From an uncultured Bacteroidota bacterium (lineage in GTDB: Bacteria; Bacteroidota; Bacteroidia; Chitinophagales; Chitinophagaceae): a stretch of 64,000 bases of DNA. Positions within the stretch are counted from its first letter, which is position 1. Each line of letters starts with the position of its first letter. Positions 15,444 to 24,621 of the stretch are shown piece after piece. The notes below the pieces were generated by a model. That model was not told the origin of the DNA and did no database searches. It was given only the letters and a program-made list of their open reading frames with translations. The stretch lies in the NCBI GenBank assembly GCA_903837525.1, contig CAILUU010000052.1:1-64000 (forward strand). The letters run 5' to 3'. Position numbers and translations under genes: made by a program.

Positions 15444-17063
15444 TTGAAGCATACCACTTACTTTTTACTACTTTTTTTATTAGGCGTTGTTTCAACAACT
15501 ACTGCCCAACAAATAATTGCACCTCCTATCCCTAGCGATACAATGAGGGTTATTTTAATTAAACAAGCCCGAAGCTTAAGAGAAAAAAATATTGATAGCC
15601 TTACTAATATAAAAACGGGAGCTGGAGATGTTATTATAGTTGAAGGCAAAACCACTACCAATTGCGATAGTGTAGTATACAACCAACGTACCAATATTTT
15701 AGAAGCCTTTGGCAACATTCACATAAACGATAACGACAGTATACATACCTATAGCCAATACTTACGTTACATTGGCTTAGATAGAATTGCCTATCTAAAA
15801 AAGAATGTACGCCTCACCGATAAAAAAGGTACGCTTTACACCGATGATTTAGAATATAATTTACGTACAGGAGTTGCTACCTACAAAAATGGCGGCAGGG
15901 TTGTAAATGGCAATACTATTTTAACGAGTAAGGAAGGTGTGTATTATGCAGATACAAAAGATATTTATTTTAGAAAAAATGTGCATTTAAAAGATGCTAA
16001 ATACGATATAGTAACGGATAGTTTAGTATACAATTTAAAAACAAGTGTTGCTACATTTATTGCTCCTACTCGTATTGTAAGTAAAGATGGAAGTGTTATA
16101 AATACCAAAAGTGGCACCTACAATTTAAAAACTGGTGAGGCCATTTTTTATGATAGAACATCGTACAGCGATAGTGCTTATTTTTTAATAGGCGATAAAA
16201 TAGCTTATGATGAAAAAACGGGTATTCTCCAAATGGAAGGCAAAGCCAAAATGGTTGATAGTATAAATAAAGTAACTGTATTGGCAAATATTATTTATGT
16301 AGACAAACAAAAAAGTACATTTTTAGCAACTCGTAAACCTGTAATGATTTTTTATAGAGATAACGATAGTACTTATATTGCTGCCGATACCTTATTTTCT
16401 GGTTTACGAAAATACGATTCGTTACAACGTAAAATTATTACTCAAGCAGATACCCTAAAAAAAGTAACCTCAATTAGTACACAAACAAAAGATACTTCTA
16501 TCCGCTATTTCCTTGCCTTTCATAACGTTCGAATATTTAACGATAGCCTACAAGCAGTAAGCGACAGCCTCCACTACTCTACTAGCGATAGTACCTTTAA
16601 ATTATTTGGTACCCCTATAGTTTGGAATGCCCAAACACAAGTAGCCGGTGATACTATTTATATGTACACCGAAAGCCAAAAGCCGAAGCGGTTGTATGTA
16701 TTTAATAATGGTATAATTATTAACAAAGCAAATAATGCTATGTATAATCAAATTGCTGGGCGTACTATAAACAGTTATTTTGTAGCAGGTCAAATAGATT
16801 ATGTAAGAGTAAAAGGCTCACCAGCCGAAAGTATTTTTTATCCCTATGATGATGATAGTGCATTTATTGGAATGAACAGAAGCAGTGGCGATGTTATTGA
16901 TATTTATTTTGTAAAAAAAGAATTGAATAAAGTAAAATTTGTAAACGATGTAAATGGTGTTTTATATCCTCTCTCCCAAATACCTCCCGATAAAAAAGAA
17001 CTTAAAAACTTTAAATGGTGGGATAGTCGCCGTCCGAAAAACAAATTACAATTGTTTGAATAA
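15444..17063 (+). CDS. OstA-like (LptA-type) LPS transport protein
   Basis: A TTG at 15444 is taken as start because it leads straight into a signal peptide (MKHTTYFLLLFLLGVVSTTTAQ). The 539-residue protein is a long run of OstA-type beta strands: VIIVEGKTTTNCDSVVYNQ, IHINDNDSIHTYSQYLRY, then repeated 'Y-x-T-D-x-L-x-Y-x-L-x-T-G-x-A' units such as GTLYTDDLEYNLRTGVATY. These proteins form the periplasmic jelly-roll bridge that carries LPS to LptD. It lies after the amidase and MCE genes and near lptD. It is about three times longer than LptA of Proteobacteria, which is usual for the Bacteroidota form. Confidence 0.88.
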   Translation: MKHTTYFLLLFLLGVVSTTTAQQIIAPPIPSDTMRVILIKQARSLREKNIDSLTNIKTGAGDVIIVEGKTTTNCDSVVYNQRTNILEAFGNIHINDNDSIHTYSQYLRYIGLDRIAYLKKNVRLTDKKGTLYTDDLEYNLRTGVATYKNGGRVVNGNTILTSKEGVYYADTKDIYFRKNVHLKDAKYDIVTDSLVYNLKTSVATFIAPTRIVSKDGSVINTKSGTYNLKTGEAIFYDRTSYSDSAYFLIGDKIAYDEKTGILQMEGKAKMVDSINKVTVLANIIYVDKQKSTFLATRKPVMIFYRDNDSTYIAADTLFSGLRKYDSLQRKIITQADTLKKVTSISTQTKDTSIRYFLAFHNVRIFNDSLQAVSDSLHYSTSDSTFKLFGTPIVWNAQTQVAGDTIYMYTESQKPKRLYVFNNGIIINKANNAMYNQIAGRTINSYFVAGQIDYVRVKGSPAESIFYPYDDDSAFIGMNRSSGDVIDIYFVKKELNKVKFVNDVNGVLYPLSQIPPDKKELKNFKWWDSRRPKNKLQLFE

Positions 17064-17176
17064 TTTTTTAGACTTTTTAGCAAATCCTTAACAGTATTTG
17101 CTTATTTTATTTCGTTACCTCAATTAAATGAATGGTGCTTGGCACAATATTGGTGTAGTTTATTAAAAAATTAGTT

Positions 17177-17635
17177 ATGTATAAAACCCTTTTAACTCTT
17201 GCTATTGCCGTTTTATTTTCAATGATTGTATTTGGGCAAAATGAATCTTTTTATAAAAATGCACTAGGCGTACGTTTAGGAAGTAGTGTACCCACTGTAA
17301 AAAGTGGCATTACCTACAAACATTTTTTATCAAATAATAATGCACTAGAAGGTATTTTAAGTTTTGGAGATGGTACCGCAATTTGTGCTTTATACGAAAT
17401 ACATAAACCCATAAACGCAGTTGAAAATTTACAATGGTTTATAGGTGCTGGAGGTTATGTTGGTTTTAATAATAGTAGTAGCAATTTAGGCGCTGCAGGG
17501 ATATTTGGGCTAGATTATCGGTTTGCAACTATTCCCTTAAACATAAGCCTAGACTGGAAGCCAGAGCTTAATATTATAAGTAAAGTAGGTTTTGAAGCTA
17601 GCGGTGTAGGTTTTTCGGCAAGGTTTACGTTTTAA
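17177..17635 (+). CDS. Small exported beta-barrel-like protein
   Basis: The 152-residue product has a signal peptide (MYKTLLTLAIAVLFSMIVFG) and alternating hydrophobic strands with glycine turns (LGVRLGSSVPTVKSG, WFIGAGGYVGFNNSS, LGAAGIFGLDYRF). It ends in VGFSARFTF, whose terminal phenylalanine and alternating pattern suit an outer-membrane barrel. It resembles small 'outer membrane beta-barrel' proteins of the phylum, but no specific function is evident. It stands alone, with about 110 bases before and 120 after. Confidence 0.7.
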   Translation: MYKTLLTLAIAVLFSMIVFGQNESFYKNALGVRLGSSVPTVKSGITYKHFLSNNNALEGILSFGDGTAICALYEIHKPINAVENLQWFIGAGGYVGFNNSSSNLGAAGIFGLDYRFATIPLNISLDWKPELNIISKVGFEASGVGFSARFTF

Positions 17636-17755
17636 GAGTGTAACTGCAGAGACGCAAAGCCGCTAAGTTTTTAAAAGGTGTATTCCCTCCTAGCTGATTC
17701 TGGGTGTTAAAAAAATATTTAAGTAAGTCCTTTAAATTGCTAAAATAAGTTTTCA
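17636..17755. repeat. Intergenic stretch with a common Bacteroidota repeat phrase
   Basis: The gap holds GCAGAGACGCAAAGCCGCTAAG (about 17645-17666), a degenerate phrase that recurs between genes in many Bacteroidota genomes. No ORF or promoter match is seen. Confidence 0.35.
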
Positions 17756-18946
17756 CTATTTCAATTTTTCCAATGCCCCTTTAATTTTTGCAAACCCTTT
17801 TTCAATATTTTCCATGCTATTTGCAAAGGATATTCTTATACAATTAGGTTCTCCAAAAGCTTTGCCTGTAACAGTGCTTACGTGAGCTTTATTTAAAAAA
17901 TACATGCATAAATCATCGGCATTGTCTATTACCTCGTCTCCATCTGTTTTACCAAAATAATGGCTTACCAAAGGGAAAATATAAAATGCACCATCAGGCT
18001 CACTACATTTTACAAAGGGTAACTCGTTTACCAATTCCATTACACGTTTACGGCGTTGTTCAAACTTTTTTAACATACCGTAAGTTGGTTTCATATCGCC
18101 ATCTAAAGCAGCAATAGCTGCACGTTGCGTTACAGCTGTAGCGGCACTGGTAAATTGGCCTTGAATTTTTTCACATGCTCTTGCAACAGTTGGGTGTGCA
18201 GCCATATAACCTAAGCGCCAACCCGTCATTGCATAGCCTTTGCTTAAGCCGTTTATAATAACTACCCTATCTTTTAAAAAATCGAATTGGGCAATGCTTT
18301 CATTTTTACCTACAAAATTTATGTATTCATAAATTTCATCACTTATAATAAAAACATTTGGGTATTTTTTAAATACTTGTGCCAGTCCACTTAATTCTTC
18401 TTTTGTATATACTGCTCCGCTTGGATTGCAAGGAGATGAAAACATAAATAATTTTGTTCTGTCCGTTATGGCTTCTTCTAATTCGTTTGGTGTTATTTTG
18501 TAACCGTTTTTTATAGATGTGTTAACAAACTTTACTTCGCCTTGCCCCAATCGTACAATTTCGGAATAGGTTACCCAGTAGGGTGTAGGAATAATTACTT
18601 CATCTCCAATATCCATAATGCTTAAAACTGCATTGGCTATGCTTTGCTTTGCACCTGTACTTATAATAATTTGATCTGGCGTATAATCTAATCCGTTATC
18701 TCGTTTTAATTTTCTACATACGGCTTCCCTAACATCTAAATAGCCTGCTACTGGTGTATAATGACTATAATTATCATCTATAGCTTTTTTGGCAGCATCT
18801 TTAATATGGATAGGTGTATCAAAATCGGGTTCTCCTAAACTTAAATCGGTTATATCAATCCCTTGGGCCCTTAGCTCTCTTCCAAGCTTGGCCATTTTTA
18901 AGGTTTCGGGTTCGTTAAAGCGTAATAGTCTTGATGATAGTTGCAT
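17756..18946 (-). CDS. PLP-dependent class I aminotransferase (aspartate aminotransferase-like)
   Basis: The 396-residue protein has every landmark of fold-type I aminotransferases of the AspC/AspB bacterial group: SLGEPDFDTP near the N-terminus, STGAKQSIANA, SPCNPSGAVY and ISDEIYEYINF. The PLP lysine is in NGLSKGYAMTGWRLGY and the substrate arginine in NCIRISFANS. It transfers amino groups between aspartate (or aromatic or prephenate substrates) and 2-oxo acids; exact substrate is not decided by sequence. Downstream on its strand is an intergenic repeat phrase; upstream lies a perfect hairpin shared with the serine hydrolase. Confidence 0.93.
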   Translation of the reverse strand: MQLSSRLLRFNEPETLKMAKLGRELRAQGIDITDLSLGEPDFDTPIHIKDAAKKAIDDNYSHYTPVAGYLDVREAVCRKLKRDNGLDYTPDQIIISTGAKQSIANAVLSIMDIGDEVIIPTPYWVTYSEIVRLGQGEVKFVNTSIKNGYKITPNELEEAITDRTKLFMFSSPCNPSGAVYTKEELSGLAQVFKKYPNVFIISDEIYEYINFVGKNESIAQFDFLKDRVVIINGLSKGYAMTGWRLGYMAAHPTVARACEKIQGQFTSAATAVTQRAAIAALDGDMKPTYGMLKKFEQRRKRVMELVNELPFVKCSEPDGAFYIFPLVSHYFGKTDGDEVIDNADDLCMYFLNKAHVSTVTGKAFGEPNCIRISFANSMENIEKGFAKIKGALEKLK

Positions 18947-18975
18947 GTTTTGTTTTGGTTGATGGTTGATGGTTC

Positions 18976-19008
18976 ATAGTTCATGGTTTTCTATGAACCA
19001 TGAACTAT
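18976..19008. repeat. Perfect 13-bp inverted repeat
   Basis: ATAGTTCATGGTT (18976-18988) and its exact complement (18996-19008) flank a 7-base loop between two minus-strand genes. Variants of the same words (GATGGTTGATGGTTCATAG, CTATGAACTAA) lie on both sides, the pattern of a known type of intergenic palindromic phrase. It may also stop transcription of the serine hydrolase gene, although no T-run follows. Confidence 0.7.
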
Positions 19009-19018
19009 TAGCTATGAA

Positions 19019-20347
19019 CTAATTTTTATCATATACAAATTTAAGCCCTGATAAGTCTGGAACAATTTTTCTTTTTCTATTTACTTCCTCCTCATAAATT
19101 ATTTTACCTAAATTTTTCATAAACGGAAAACCTATAGAATCGTAATCGTATTTATCATCGTTCAATATTTCATCGCTATTGCAATAAATTGAAGCCGATA
19201 AAAAGAATTCAATGTTCTTATCAAAATCAACAATATAGGCCACATCAATTAAATGTCCATAAGCATCGCCTACTTTGTTAAATACTCTAATATTTTTTGG
19301 AATGACTCCTTTTTCGCTACCGAAATATAAAAATTTACAGTACGAAGGCCAATAGGTAGTGGGTTCATCGCTATACGGCGGAAAAGTACTTTCCGTTGGT
19401 AACTGGCTCATATACTTTAACAAAAACTGTCTGTCTTCTTCAGTAATATTAAAACGTTGTTTAGCAGATACACTTTCCGGAAAAATTATGCTCTGTAAAA
19501 TACTAGTCAACTCTTCTAACCCAATATTGTTTTTTTTACTAAAATCCATCGGCTCATTTACTAATTTATCGCCTCGGTAAAACCCTTTTCCTAACGAATC
19601 TTTCCTAACTGCGTAAACCATTTTACTGGTTTGCATGGCTTGCTCATAAAGCACTGTATTGTTGCTATCTAAAAAACGTACTGCATTGGTTTTTCTATTT
19701 TCATCTTCCGATAACGAAATACTTAACCGGTGAAGAATTTGTACATTTTTATACCCTCTTTTGTGCAACTCTTCATTAATATACTCCTGCCCTAAAAATT
19801 CGTATAGCCTGTTGTAAGCATCATTATCACTCACCATTAATATTTTTTTTATATAATGAGCTATCGTAGGCTTTCCATCTTTAGCAGTAGCATCATTAAA
19901 AACGGCCGTTTGTTTTTGGGTGTAAGCCTCTGTAACCATAGTAGTATTTAAATCTATACCCTTTTGCTTTAACTCGTTTAAGCGTTGTAAGGCTAAAATT
20001 GCCACAGGAAATTTAACGGTAGATGCAGGATAAAAATAATTTTTAGTATTTACATTGTAATAATAATTTTTGAGCGACGCTAACCCATTTTTGCCCCTAT
20101 CAACAGTTGTATAAATTATTTGAACATTATTTGTTTTTTTATTTTGTAAGATGGATTGAAACTGAAGAGGGTACTTGTTAAGTAAATCCTTTAAAAAAGG
20201 ATCTGTTTTACTAGTATCTACTTCGGGTGGTATAGAAATAATGTTAGGTTTATTATCCATATTTTGAGCTTTTTTAGGGGTACTACAACTAAATAATATA
20301 ATTAAAGAACCAATTAAGTACATAACTACTTGTTTATTAGGCTTCAT
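19019..20347 (-). CDS. Class A beta-lactamase-like serine hydrolase, predicted lipoprotein
   Basis: Starting at the ATG at 20347 gives a 442-residue lipoprotein (ILFSC, Cys21); the earlier codon at 20395 only adds a non-signal stretch. It has the penicilloyl-serine transferase motifs: STVK (Ser109, Lys112), SDN (173-175) and a KVG triad replacing KTG near FNKVGDAYG. Proteins of the 'Beta-lactamase2' group with this layout are mostly not resistance enzymes, and the lipid anchor and long N-terminal linker point to a periplasmic or outer-membrane-attached hydrolase acting on wall peptides. True beta-lactamase activity is possible but not shown by the sequence. Confidence 0.85.
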   Translation of the reverse strand: MKPNKQVVMYLIGSLIILFSCSTPKKAQNMDNKPNIISIPPEVDTSKTDPFLKDLLNKYPLQFQSILQNKKTNNVQIIYTTVDRGKNGLASLKNYYYNVNTKNYFYPASTVKFPVAILALQRLNELKQKGIDLNTTMVTEAYTQKQTAVFNDATAKDGKPTIAHYIKKILMVSDNDAYNRLYEFLGQEYINEELHKRGYKNVQILHRLSISLSEDENRKTNAVRFLDSNNTVLYEQAMQTSKMVYAVRKDSLGKGFYRGDKLVNEPMDFSKKNNIGLEELTSILQSIIFPESVSAKQRFNITEEDRQFLLKYMSQLPTESTFPPYSDEPTTYWPSYCKFLYFGSEKGVIPKNIRVFNKVGDAYGHLIDVAYIVDFDKNIEFFLSASIYCNSDEILNDDKYDYDSIGFPFMKNLGKIIYEEEVNRKRKIVPDLSGLKFVYDKN

Positions 20348-20422
20348 AGCTGCTGTTTTATACTGCAAAATGATGTTTTTTTTTAAAATTAACAAGCATA
20401 AATTCTCAATGGGTTTTTCCCA

Positions 20423-20430
20423 TATCTTTG
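20423..20430 (+). promoter_or_regulatory. Probable -7 box of secDF
   Basis: TATCTTTG matches the TAnnTTTG box 46 bases before the secDF start. The matching TTG at -33 is absent, so this is a partial match. Confidence 0.4.
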
Positions 20431-20475
20431 CACACTTGTAAAATTGAACAAATTAGCTACTAAAAGTAACGAATT

Positions 20476-23418
20476 ATGAAATTGAAAGGTTTGGTATGGT
20501 TTTTTACCATTGTATTAATTGTAATATCTCTTTGGCAACTTTCGTACACATTTGCCGTACGCAGCCATGAAAGCAAAGTACTTGCACAAGCAGAAAAAAT
20601 GCTTAAAAAAAGTAATCCAGCCTTAAAAGGGGAAGATTTTAATGCCGCTGCAATCGTTAAGCAAAAACGTATTTTAGATAGTACAAGAGATAAGAGCATG
20701 TATTTGGGTAGTAGCTATCAAAAATGTAAAGAAAACGAACTTAGTTTGGGGTTAGATTTACAAGGAGGATTAAGTGTTACTATGGATGTGGCCTTAGATG
20801 ATTTTTTAAAATCGTTAAGTAATAATAGTAGAGACCCTCAATTACTTGCTGCAATAAAAAGTGCTAACGATGCAAAAGTTAACAGCGATGCCGATTTTAT
20901 AACGCTTTTTAAAGATGCGTATATAAAACAAGCGGGGCCTAATAAACTATCAAGCATTTTTGCAGGTGCAGGTAAAGAAATTAAGCCCGGTGCAAGTGAT
21001 AATGAAGTGTATTCTAAATTAAAAGACCTTAGTGGCGGTGCTATTAAAGAAACCTATAAAATATTAAGCAAGCGTATTGATAAATTTGGTGTAGCACAAC
21101 CTGTTATTAATTTAGATGAAAATAAAGGTATTATTAATGTAGAATTGGCTGGAGTAGATAATGTTGAAAGAGTTGAAAAACTTTTAACAGCTAGTGCCAA
21201 CTTACAATTTTGGGAAGTTTACCGTATAGATGAATTAGGACAAGCGTTGAAAACTGCCGATGAAAATTTACAAAATTATTTGAACGGAATTTCTGATACT
21301 GTAAAAGTAATAGATACTACGTTAAAAAATAAAAACGTAAATCCTTTCTTTCAAATTATTAATCCTATCAATCCTCAACAAGATCCAAAAACTGGAAAGG
21401 TTAATTACCCATCTGCCATTGGTAGTGTTGCAAGTAACGAAGTAGATAAGTTTAATGAGTTTGTAGAAAATGATGCTGTTAAATTGGCTTTACCTGCTGA
21501 TTGCAGATTTATGTTAGGTGTAGAAGAAAAGAATGAAAAAGGACAACGATATTTTCCTTTATATGCTGTAAAAACTCAGTTAGGTACAGATAGGGCCCCA
21601 CTAGAAGGTGAAGGAGTTGAAGAAGCTAGCCAATCTTACGATGAATTAGGTCGACCCTCAATTAAAATGGGTATGACGCCTTTAGGTGCAAAAACTTGGG
21701 GTAGGTTAACTACCAAAAATGTTGGTCGCCCTATTGCTATTGCATTGGATAATATTATTTACTCTGCGCCTAATATTAATGAGCCAATTATGGGTGGAAG
21801 CTCAGAAATTGCAGGAAGTTTTACGGTAGAACAAGCACAAGATTTAGCTAACACCTTAAAGAGTGGTAAAGTAAATGCACCTGCTAAAATTGTTGCAAAA
21901 ACAGTAGTAGGCCCTACCATTGGCGAAGCTGGCTTAATTGGAGGTGGAAAAGCATTCTTTATTTCATTTATAGTAATTTTTGCATTAATGCTTCTATACT
22001 ATAATACAGCAGGTTGGGTTGCAAATATTGCTTTAATCTTAAACTTATTATTTACAATAGGTGTATTAATGGCGTTAGACTTTACTTTAACTGCCGCTGG
22101 TATTGCAGGTTTGGTTTTAACGATTGGTATGGCTGTGGATACTAACGTAATTATTTTTGAAAGAATAAAAGAAGAATTAACAAAAGGTAAATCTTATCAG
22201 CAAGCTATTAACGATGGTTACAAACGATCGTTACCGCCAGTACTTGATGCCCACGTTACTACCTTTTTAACGGCTGCCATCTTGTTCTTTTTTGGATTAG
22301 GTCCTGTATTAGGCTTTGCTACTACACAAATGATTGGTATTGTATTATCCTTATTCTGTGGAATTTTAGTATCAAGATTAATTACCGAAGCTTGGATGAA
22401 CAAGCAACGTCATTTTAATTATTTTACAGCTATATCTAAAAGAGTATTTAAACATGCTAGTTTTAAATTTATAGAATATAGAAAGTATGCCTACATGATA
22501 TCAATATTGGTATTACTTGCTGGTGTTGGTGCTTTATTTAATGGCTTTGATGAAGGAGTGGAATTTAAAGGAGGACGAAGCTATACAGTTGCATTTGCAG
22601 ATAAAGTAAAAGTAGAGGTTGTAAGAGATGATTTAAAAGCATCTTTTGGTGAGCCTCCTGTAATTAAAACGGAAGGTGATGATAAACATCTAAACATTAC
22701 AACATCTTACTTAAAAGGTGTAAATAATGCTGATAGTGCTGTGCAAACCAAGCTTTTCGAAGGATTAAAAAAAGCATTACCTGCTAATTTAACTTATGCA
22801 GATTTTATAAAGAGTAAATACATACAACGTCAAACTACGGTACAACCTACTATATCAGATGATTTAAAAAGAGGTGCTGTAAAAGCTACCATTTTTGCCA
22901 TCTTAATCATCTTTGTATACATATTAATTCGATTTAGAGATTGGAGATATAGTGCAGGTACTATTGTGGCATTGCTACATGATGTATTGGTTACGCTAGC
23001 TGTATTCTCATTCTTTAGAAAAATTGTACCGTTCCCATTAGAAATTGATCAGCATTTTATTGCGGCTGTATTAACCGTAATAGGATTTAGTATGAACGAT
23101 ACTGTAATTGTATTTGATAGGGTAAGAGAATATGCTAAACAAATGAAAGGTGTAAGCAAAGGAACGATTATTAACAAAGCTATTAACGATACCTTAAGCC
23201 GTACAATTATGACGTCATTAACGGTATTCTTAACCATTTTAATCTTATTTATTTTTGGTGGAGAAGTTACTAGAGGTTTTGCCTTTGCCATGTTAATTGG
23301 TGTTGTTACGGGCACCTACTCATCAATATTTGTAGCAGCCCCTATATTGGTTGATTTAGCAAAAGATAAACCATTAGGTGCTTCTGAAGGTGCAACTTCA
23401 GAAGTAAAAAAAGCATAA
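20476..23418 (+). CDS. secDF: Protein translocase SecDF fusion
   Basis: SecD and SecF use the proton gradient to help pull proteins through SecYEG. The 980-residue protein is a single-chain fusion, as usual in this phylum. SecD covers about 1-640: an N-terminal helix, GLDLQGGLSV (92-101), the periplasmic domain with GMTPLGAKTWGRLT and VGRPIAIALDN, then membrane motifs including AGLVLTIGMAVDTNVIIFERIKEE. SecF covers about 660-965: FDEGVEFKGGRSYTVAF, then IGFSMNDTVIVFDRVRE and a final membrane bundle. Twelve membrane helices are expected. The matching secG lies at 37.0 kb. A strong terminator follows. Confidence 0.97.
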   Translation: MKLKGLVWFFTIVLIVISLWQLSYTFAVRSHESKVLAQAEKMLKKSNPALKGEDFNAAAIVKQKRILDSTRDKSMYLGSSYQKCKENELSLGLDLQGGLSVTMDVALDDFLKSLSNNSRDPQLLAAIKSANDAKVNSDADFITLFKDAYIKQAGPNKLSSIFAGAGKEIKPGASDNEVYSKLKDLSGGAIKETYKILSKRIDKFGVAQPVINLDENKGIINVELAGVDNVERVEKLLTASANLQFWEVYRIDELGQALKTADENLQNYLNGISDTVKVIDTTLKNKNVNPFFQIINPINPQQDPKTGKVNYPSAIGSVASNEVDKFNEFVENDAVKLALPADCRFMLGVEEKNEKGQRYFPLYAVKTQLGTDRAPLEGEGVEEASQSYDELGRPSIKMGMTPLGAKTWGRLTTKNVGRPIAIALDNIIYSAPNINEPIMGGSSEIAGSFTVEQAQDLANTLKSGKVNAPAKIVAKTVVGPTIGEAGLIGGGKAFFISFIVIFALMLLYYNTAGWVANIALILNLLFTIGVLMALDFTLTAAGIAGLVLTIGMAVDTNVIIFERIKEELTKGKSYQQAINDGYKRSLPPVLDAHVTTFLTAAILFFFGLGPVLGFATTQMIGIVLSLFCGILVSRLITEAWMNKQRHFNYFTAISKRVFKHASFKFIEYRKYAYMISILVLLAGVGALFNGFDEGVEFKGGRSYTVAFADKVKVEVVRDDLKASFGEPPVIKTEGDDKHLNITTSYLKGVNNADSAVQTKLFEGLKKALPANLTYADFIKSKYIQRQTTVQPTISDDLKRGAVKATIFAILIIFVYILIRFRDWRYSAGTIVALLHDVLVTLAVFSFFRKIVPFPLEIDQHFIAAVLTVIGFSMNDTVIVFDRVREYAKQMKGVSKGTIINKAINDTLSRTIMTSLTVFLTILILFIFGGEVTRGFAFAMLIGVVTGTYSSIFVAAPILVDLAKDKPLGASEGATSEVKKA

Positions 23419-23439
23419 ATAAGCAAAAAGTAAAATAAA

Positions 23440-23470
23440 AAAATCCCTTCGAGTAGTCGAGGGGATTTTT
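23440..23470 (+). terminator. Rho-independent terminator of secDF
   Basis: Arms AAAATCCCTTCGA (23440-23452) and TCGAGGGGATTTT (23457-23469) pair over 13 positions with one wobble around GTAG, and a T-run ends the second arm. It lies 22 bases after the secDF stop. Confidence 0.9.
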
Positions 23471-23483
23471 AATTTAGTAAAAA

Positions 23484-23533
23484 ACACATAGACTCAATAG
23501 AAATGCTATTTACCTATGTGTCTATGTGTTTCA
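23484..23533. repeat. Inverted-repeat phrase between secDF and rnpB
   Basis: AAAACACATAG and CTATGTGTTT words face each other across about 30 bases, with an internal CTATGTGTCTATGTGTTT. This is another widespread Bacteroidota intergenic phrase. It lies just beyond the rnpB 3' end and might terminate that RNA. Confidence 0.45.
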
Positions 23534-23542
23534 TCAAAAAAT

Positions 23543-23902
23543 TCTATCAGCCAATAAGCCGGATTCTGTTTACCGATATAAAATCGGTAGACTATCATTT
23601 ATCTGGCGGTGTTATTACTAACACCATCTTGCTGCCTACCCTTCAACATTGAACGAGCCGTTCTCAAGCGTTGATATACGTGACATTGCAGCACACAAGG
23701 TTTACCCGATTGTTGTATTACTACAACTACCTGTGAGCTCTTACCTCACATTTTCACCTTTATCCGCCAAAGGCGGACAGTAATTTTCTGTGGCACTTTC
23801 TTTTCGATAAAATCGAAACCGGCTATTAACCGGTGTGTTGCTCTCTGCTGTCCGGACTTTCCTCTTTTTACCTAAATAAAAAGCGATAGTCTGACTGATA
23901 GA
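23543..23902 (-). ncRNA. rnpB: RNase P RNA, bacterial type A
   Basis: On the minus strand the RNA has the universal 5' element GAGGAAAGTCCGGACAGCAG and the 3' element AACAGAATCCGGCTTAT. The ends TCTATCAGTC (complement of 23893-23902) and GGCTGATAGA (complement of 23543-23552) pair as helix P1, which sets the boundaries at about 360 bases. Internal hairpins such as TCCGCC/GGCGGA and the GGTGTTAGTAATAACACC stem fit the usual P-helices. It is the catalytic RNA that matures tRNA 5' ends. A TAnnTTTG promoter box sits just upstream. Confidence 0.95.
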
Positions 23903-23906
23903 AATA

Positions 23907-23914
23907 CAAAGATA
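23907..23914 (-). promoter_or_regulatory. -7 box of the rnpB promoter
   Basis: The complement reads TATCTTTG, an exact TAnnTTTG box, ending about five bases before the P1 helix of rnpB. At the -33 position there is TTT instead of TTG. Confidence 0.55.
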
Positions 23915-23972
23915 AACATAATTATAAACTTGTAAAACCTAATCAAAAAAGCTAATTTAGTAAAAACTATAT

Positions 23973-24527
23973 ATGATGTTAGCTGTTAACTTCTCTCCTT
24001 TTCCTGAACTAGAAACAAACCGGTTATTATTAAGGCAACCTATGCTTACAGATGCTCAAGATTTTTTTATATTAAGAAGCAATACCTTGGTAATGCAGTA
24101 TGTAAACAGGCCTATTGCCAAAACTGTTGAAGATGCAGAAAATTTAATTAATAAGATTGCCGATATAATTAATACAAATGAAGGAATTAATTGGTGTATT
24201 ACCTTAAAAGACAATCCAAAAAAGGTAATGGGTAATATTGGTATTTGGCAATTAAAAAAAGAGGACTATAGAGGTGAAATTGGTTATATGCTACACCCCG
24301 ATTTTTGGAGAAAGGGGATAATGCAAGAAGCGGTGGAGGCGGTAATTAATTTTGGATTTAACCAAATGCAGTTACATAGTTTAGAAGCAAAAATTAATCC
24401 TAGCAATAGTGCCTCGGCTATGCTATTAGAAAAAAATAATTTTATTAAGGAAGCCCATTTTAAAGAAGATTGTTTTTGGGAAGGAGAATTTTCAGACACA
24501 GTAGTATATAGCCTTTTAAAAAAATAG
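23973..24527 (+). CDS. GNAT acetyltransferase, RimJ/RimL type
   Basis: The 184-residue protein matches the acetyltransferase_3 pattern: ELETNRLLLRQP near the start, GNIGIWQLKKEDYRGEIGYML, the acetyl-CoA loop PDFWRKGIMQEAVEAVINFGF, and LHSLEAKINPSNSASAMLLEKNNF toward the end. RimJ/RimL relatives acetylate N-terminal amines of ribosomal proteins, but most family members in this phylum act on unknown substrates. The start at 23973 has a second ATG one codon later. It is divergent from rnpB and unlinked to other functions. Confidence 0.88.
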   Translation: MMLAVNFSPFPELETNRLLLRQPMLTDAQDFFILRSNTLVMQYVNRPIAKTVEDAENLINKIADIINTNEGINWCITLKDNPKKVMGNIGIWQLKKEDYRGEIGYMLHPDFWRKGIMQEAVEAVINFGFNQMQLHSLEAKINPSNSASAMLLEKNNFIKEAHFKEDCFWEGEFSDTVVYSLLKK

Positions 24528-24621
24528 CTTTACACAATTGTGCAAGTCTATTATACTTAACATAAAAACGAAAAACGTGTAAATCGTCAGCAGAAAGTGG
24601 ATTAAAATATGCTGTAAAAAT

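Noticed and set aside
19019-20347. Antibiotic-resistance beta-lactamase
   Set aside because: The KTG triad is KVG, the protein is a long lipoprotein and there is no resistance context, so only a general serine hydrolase call is supported.
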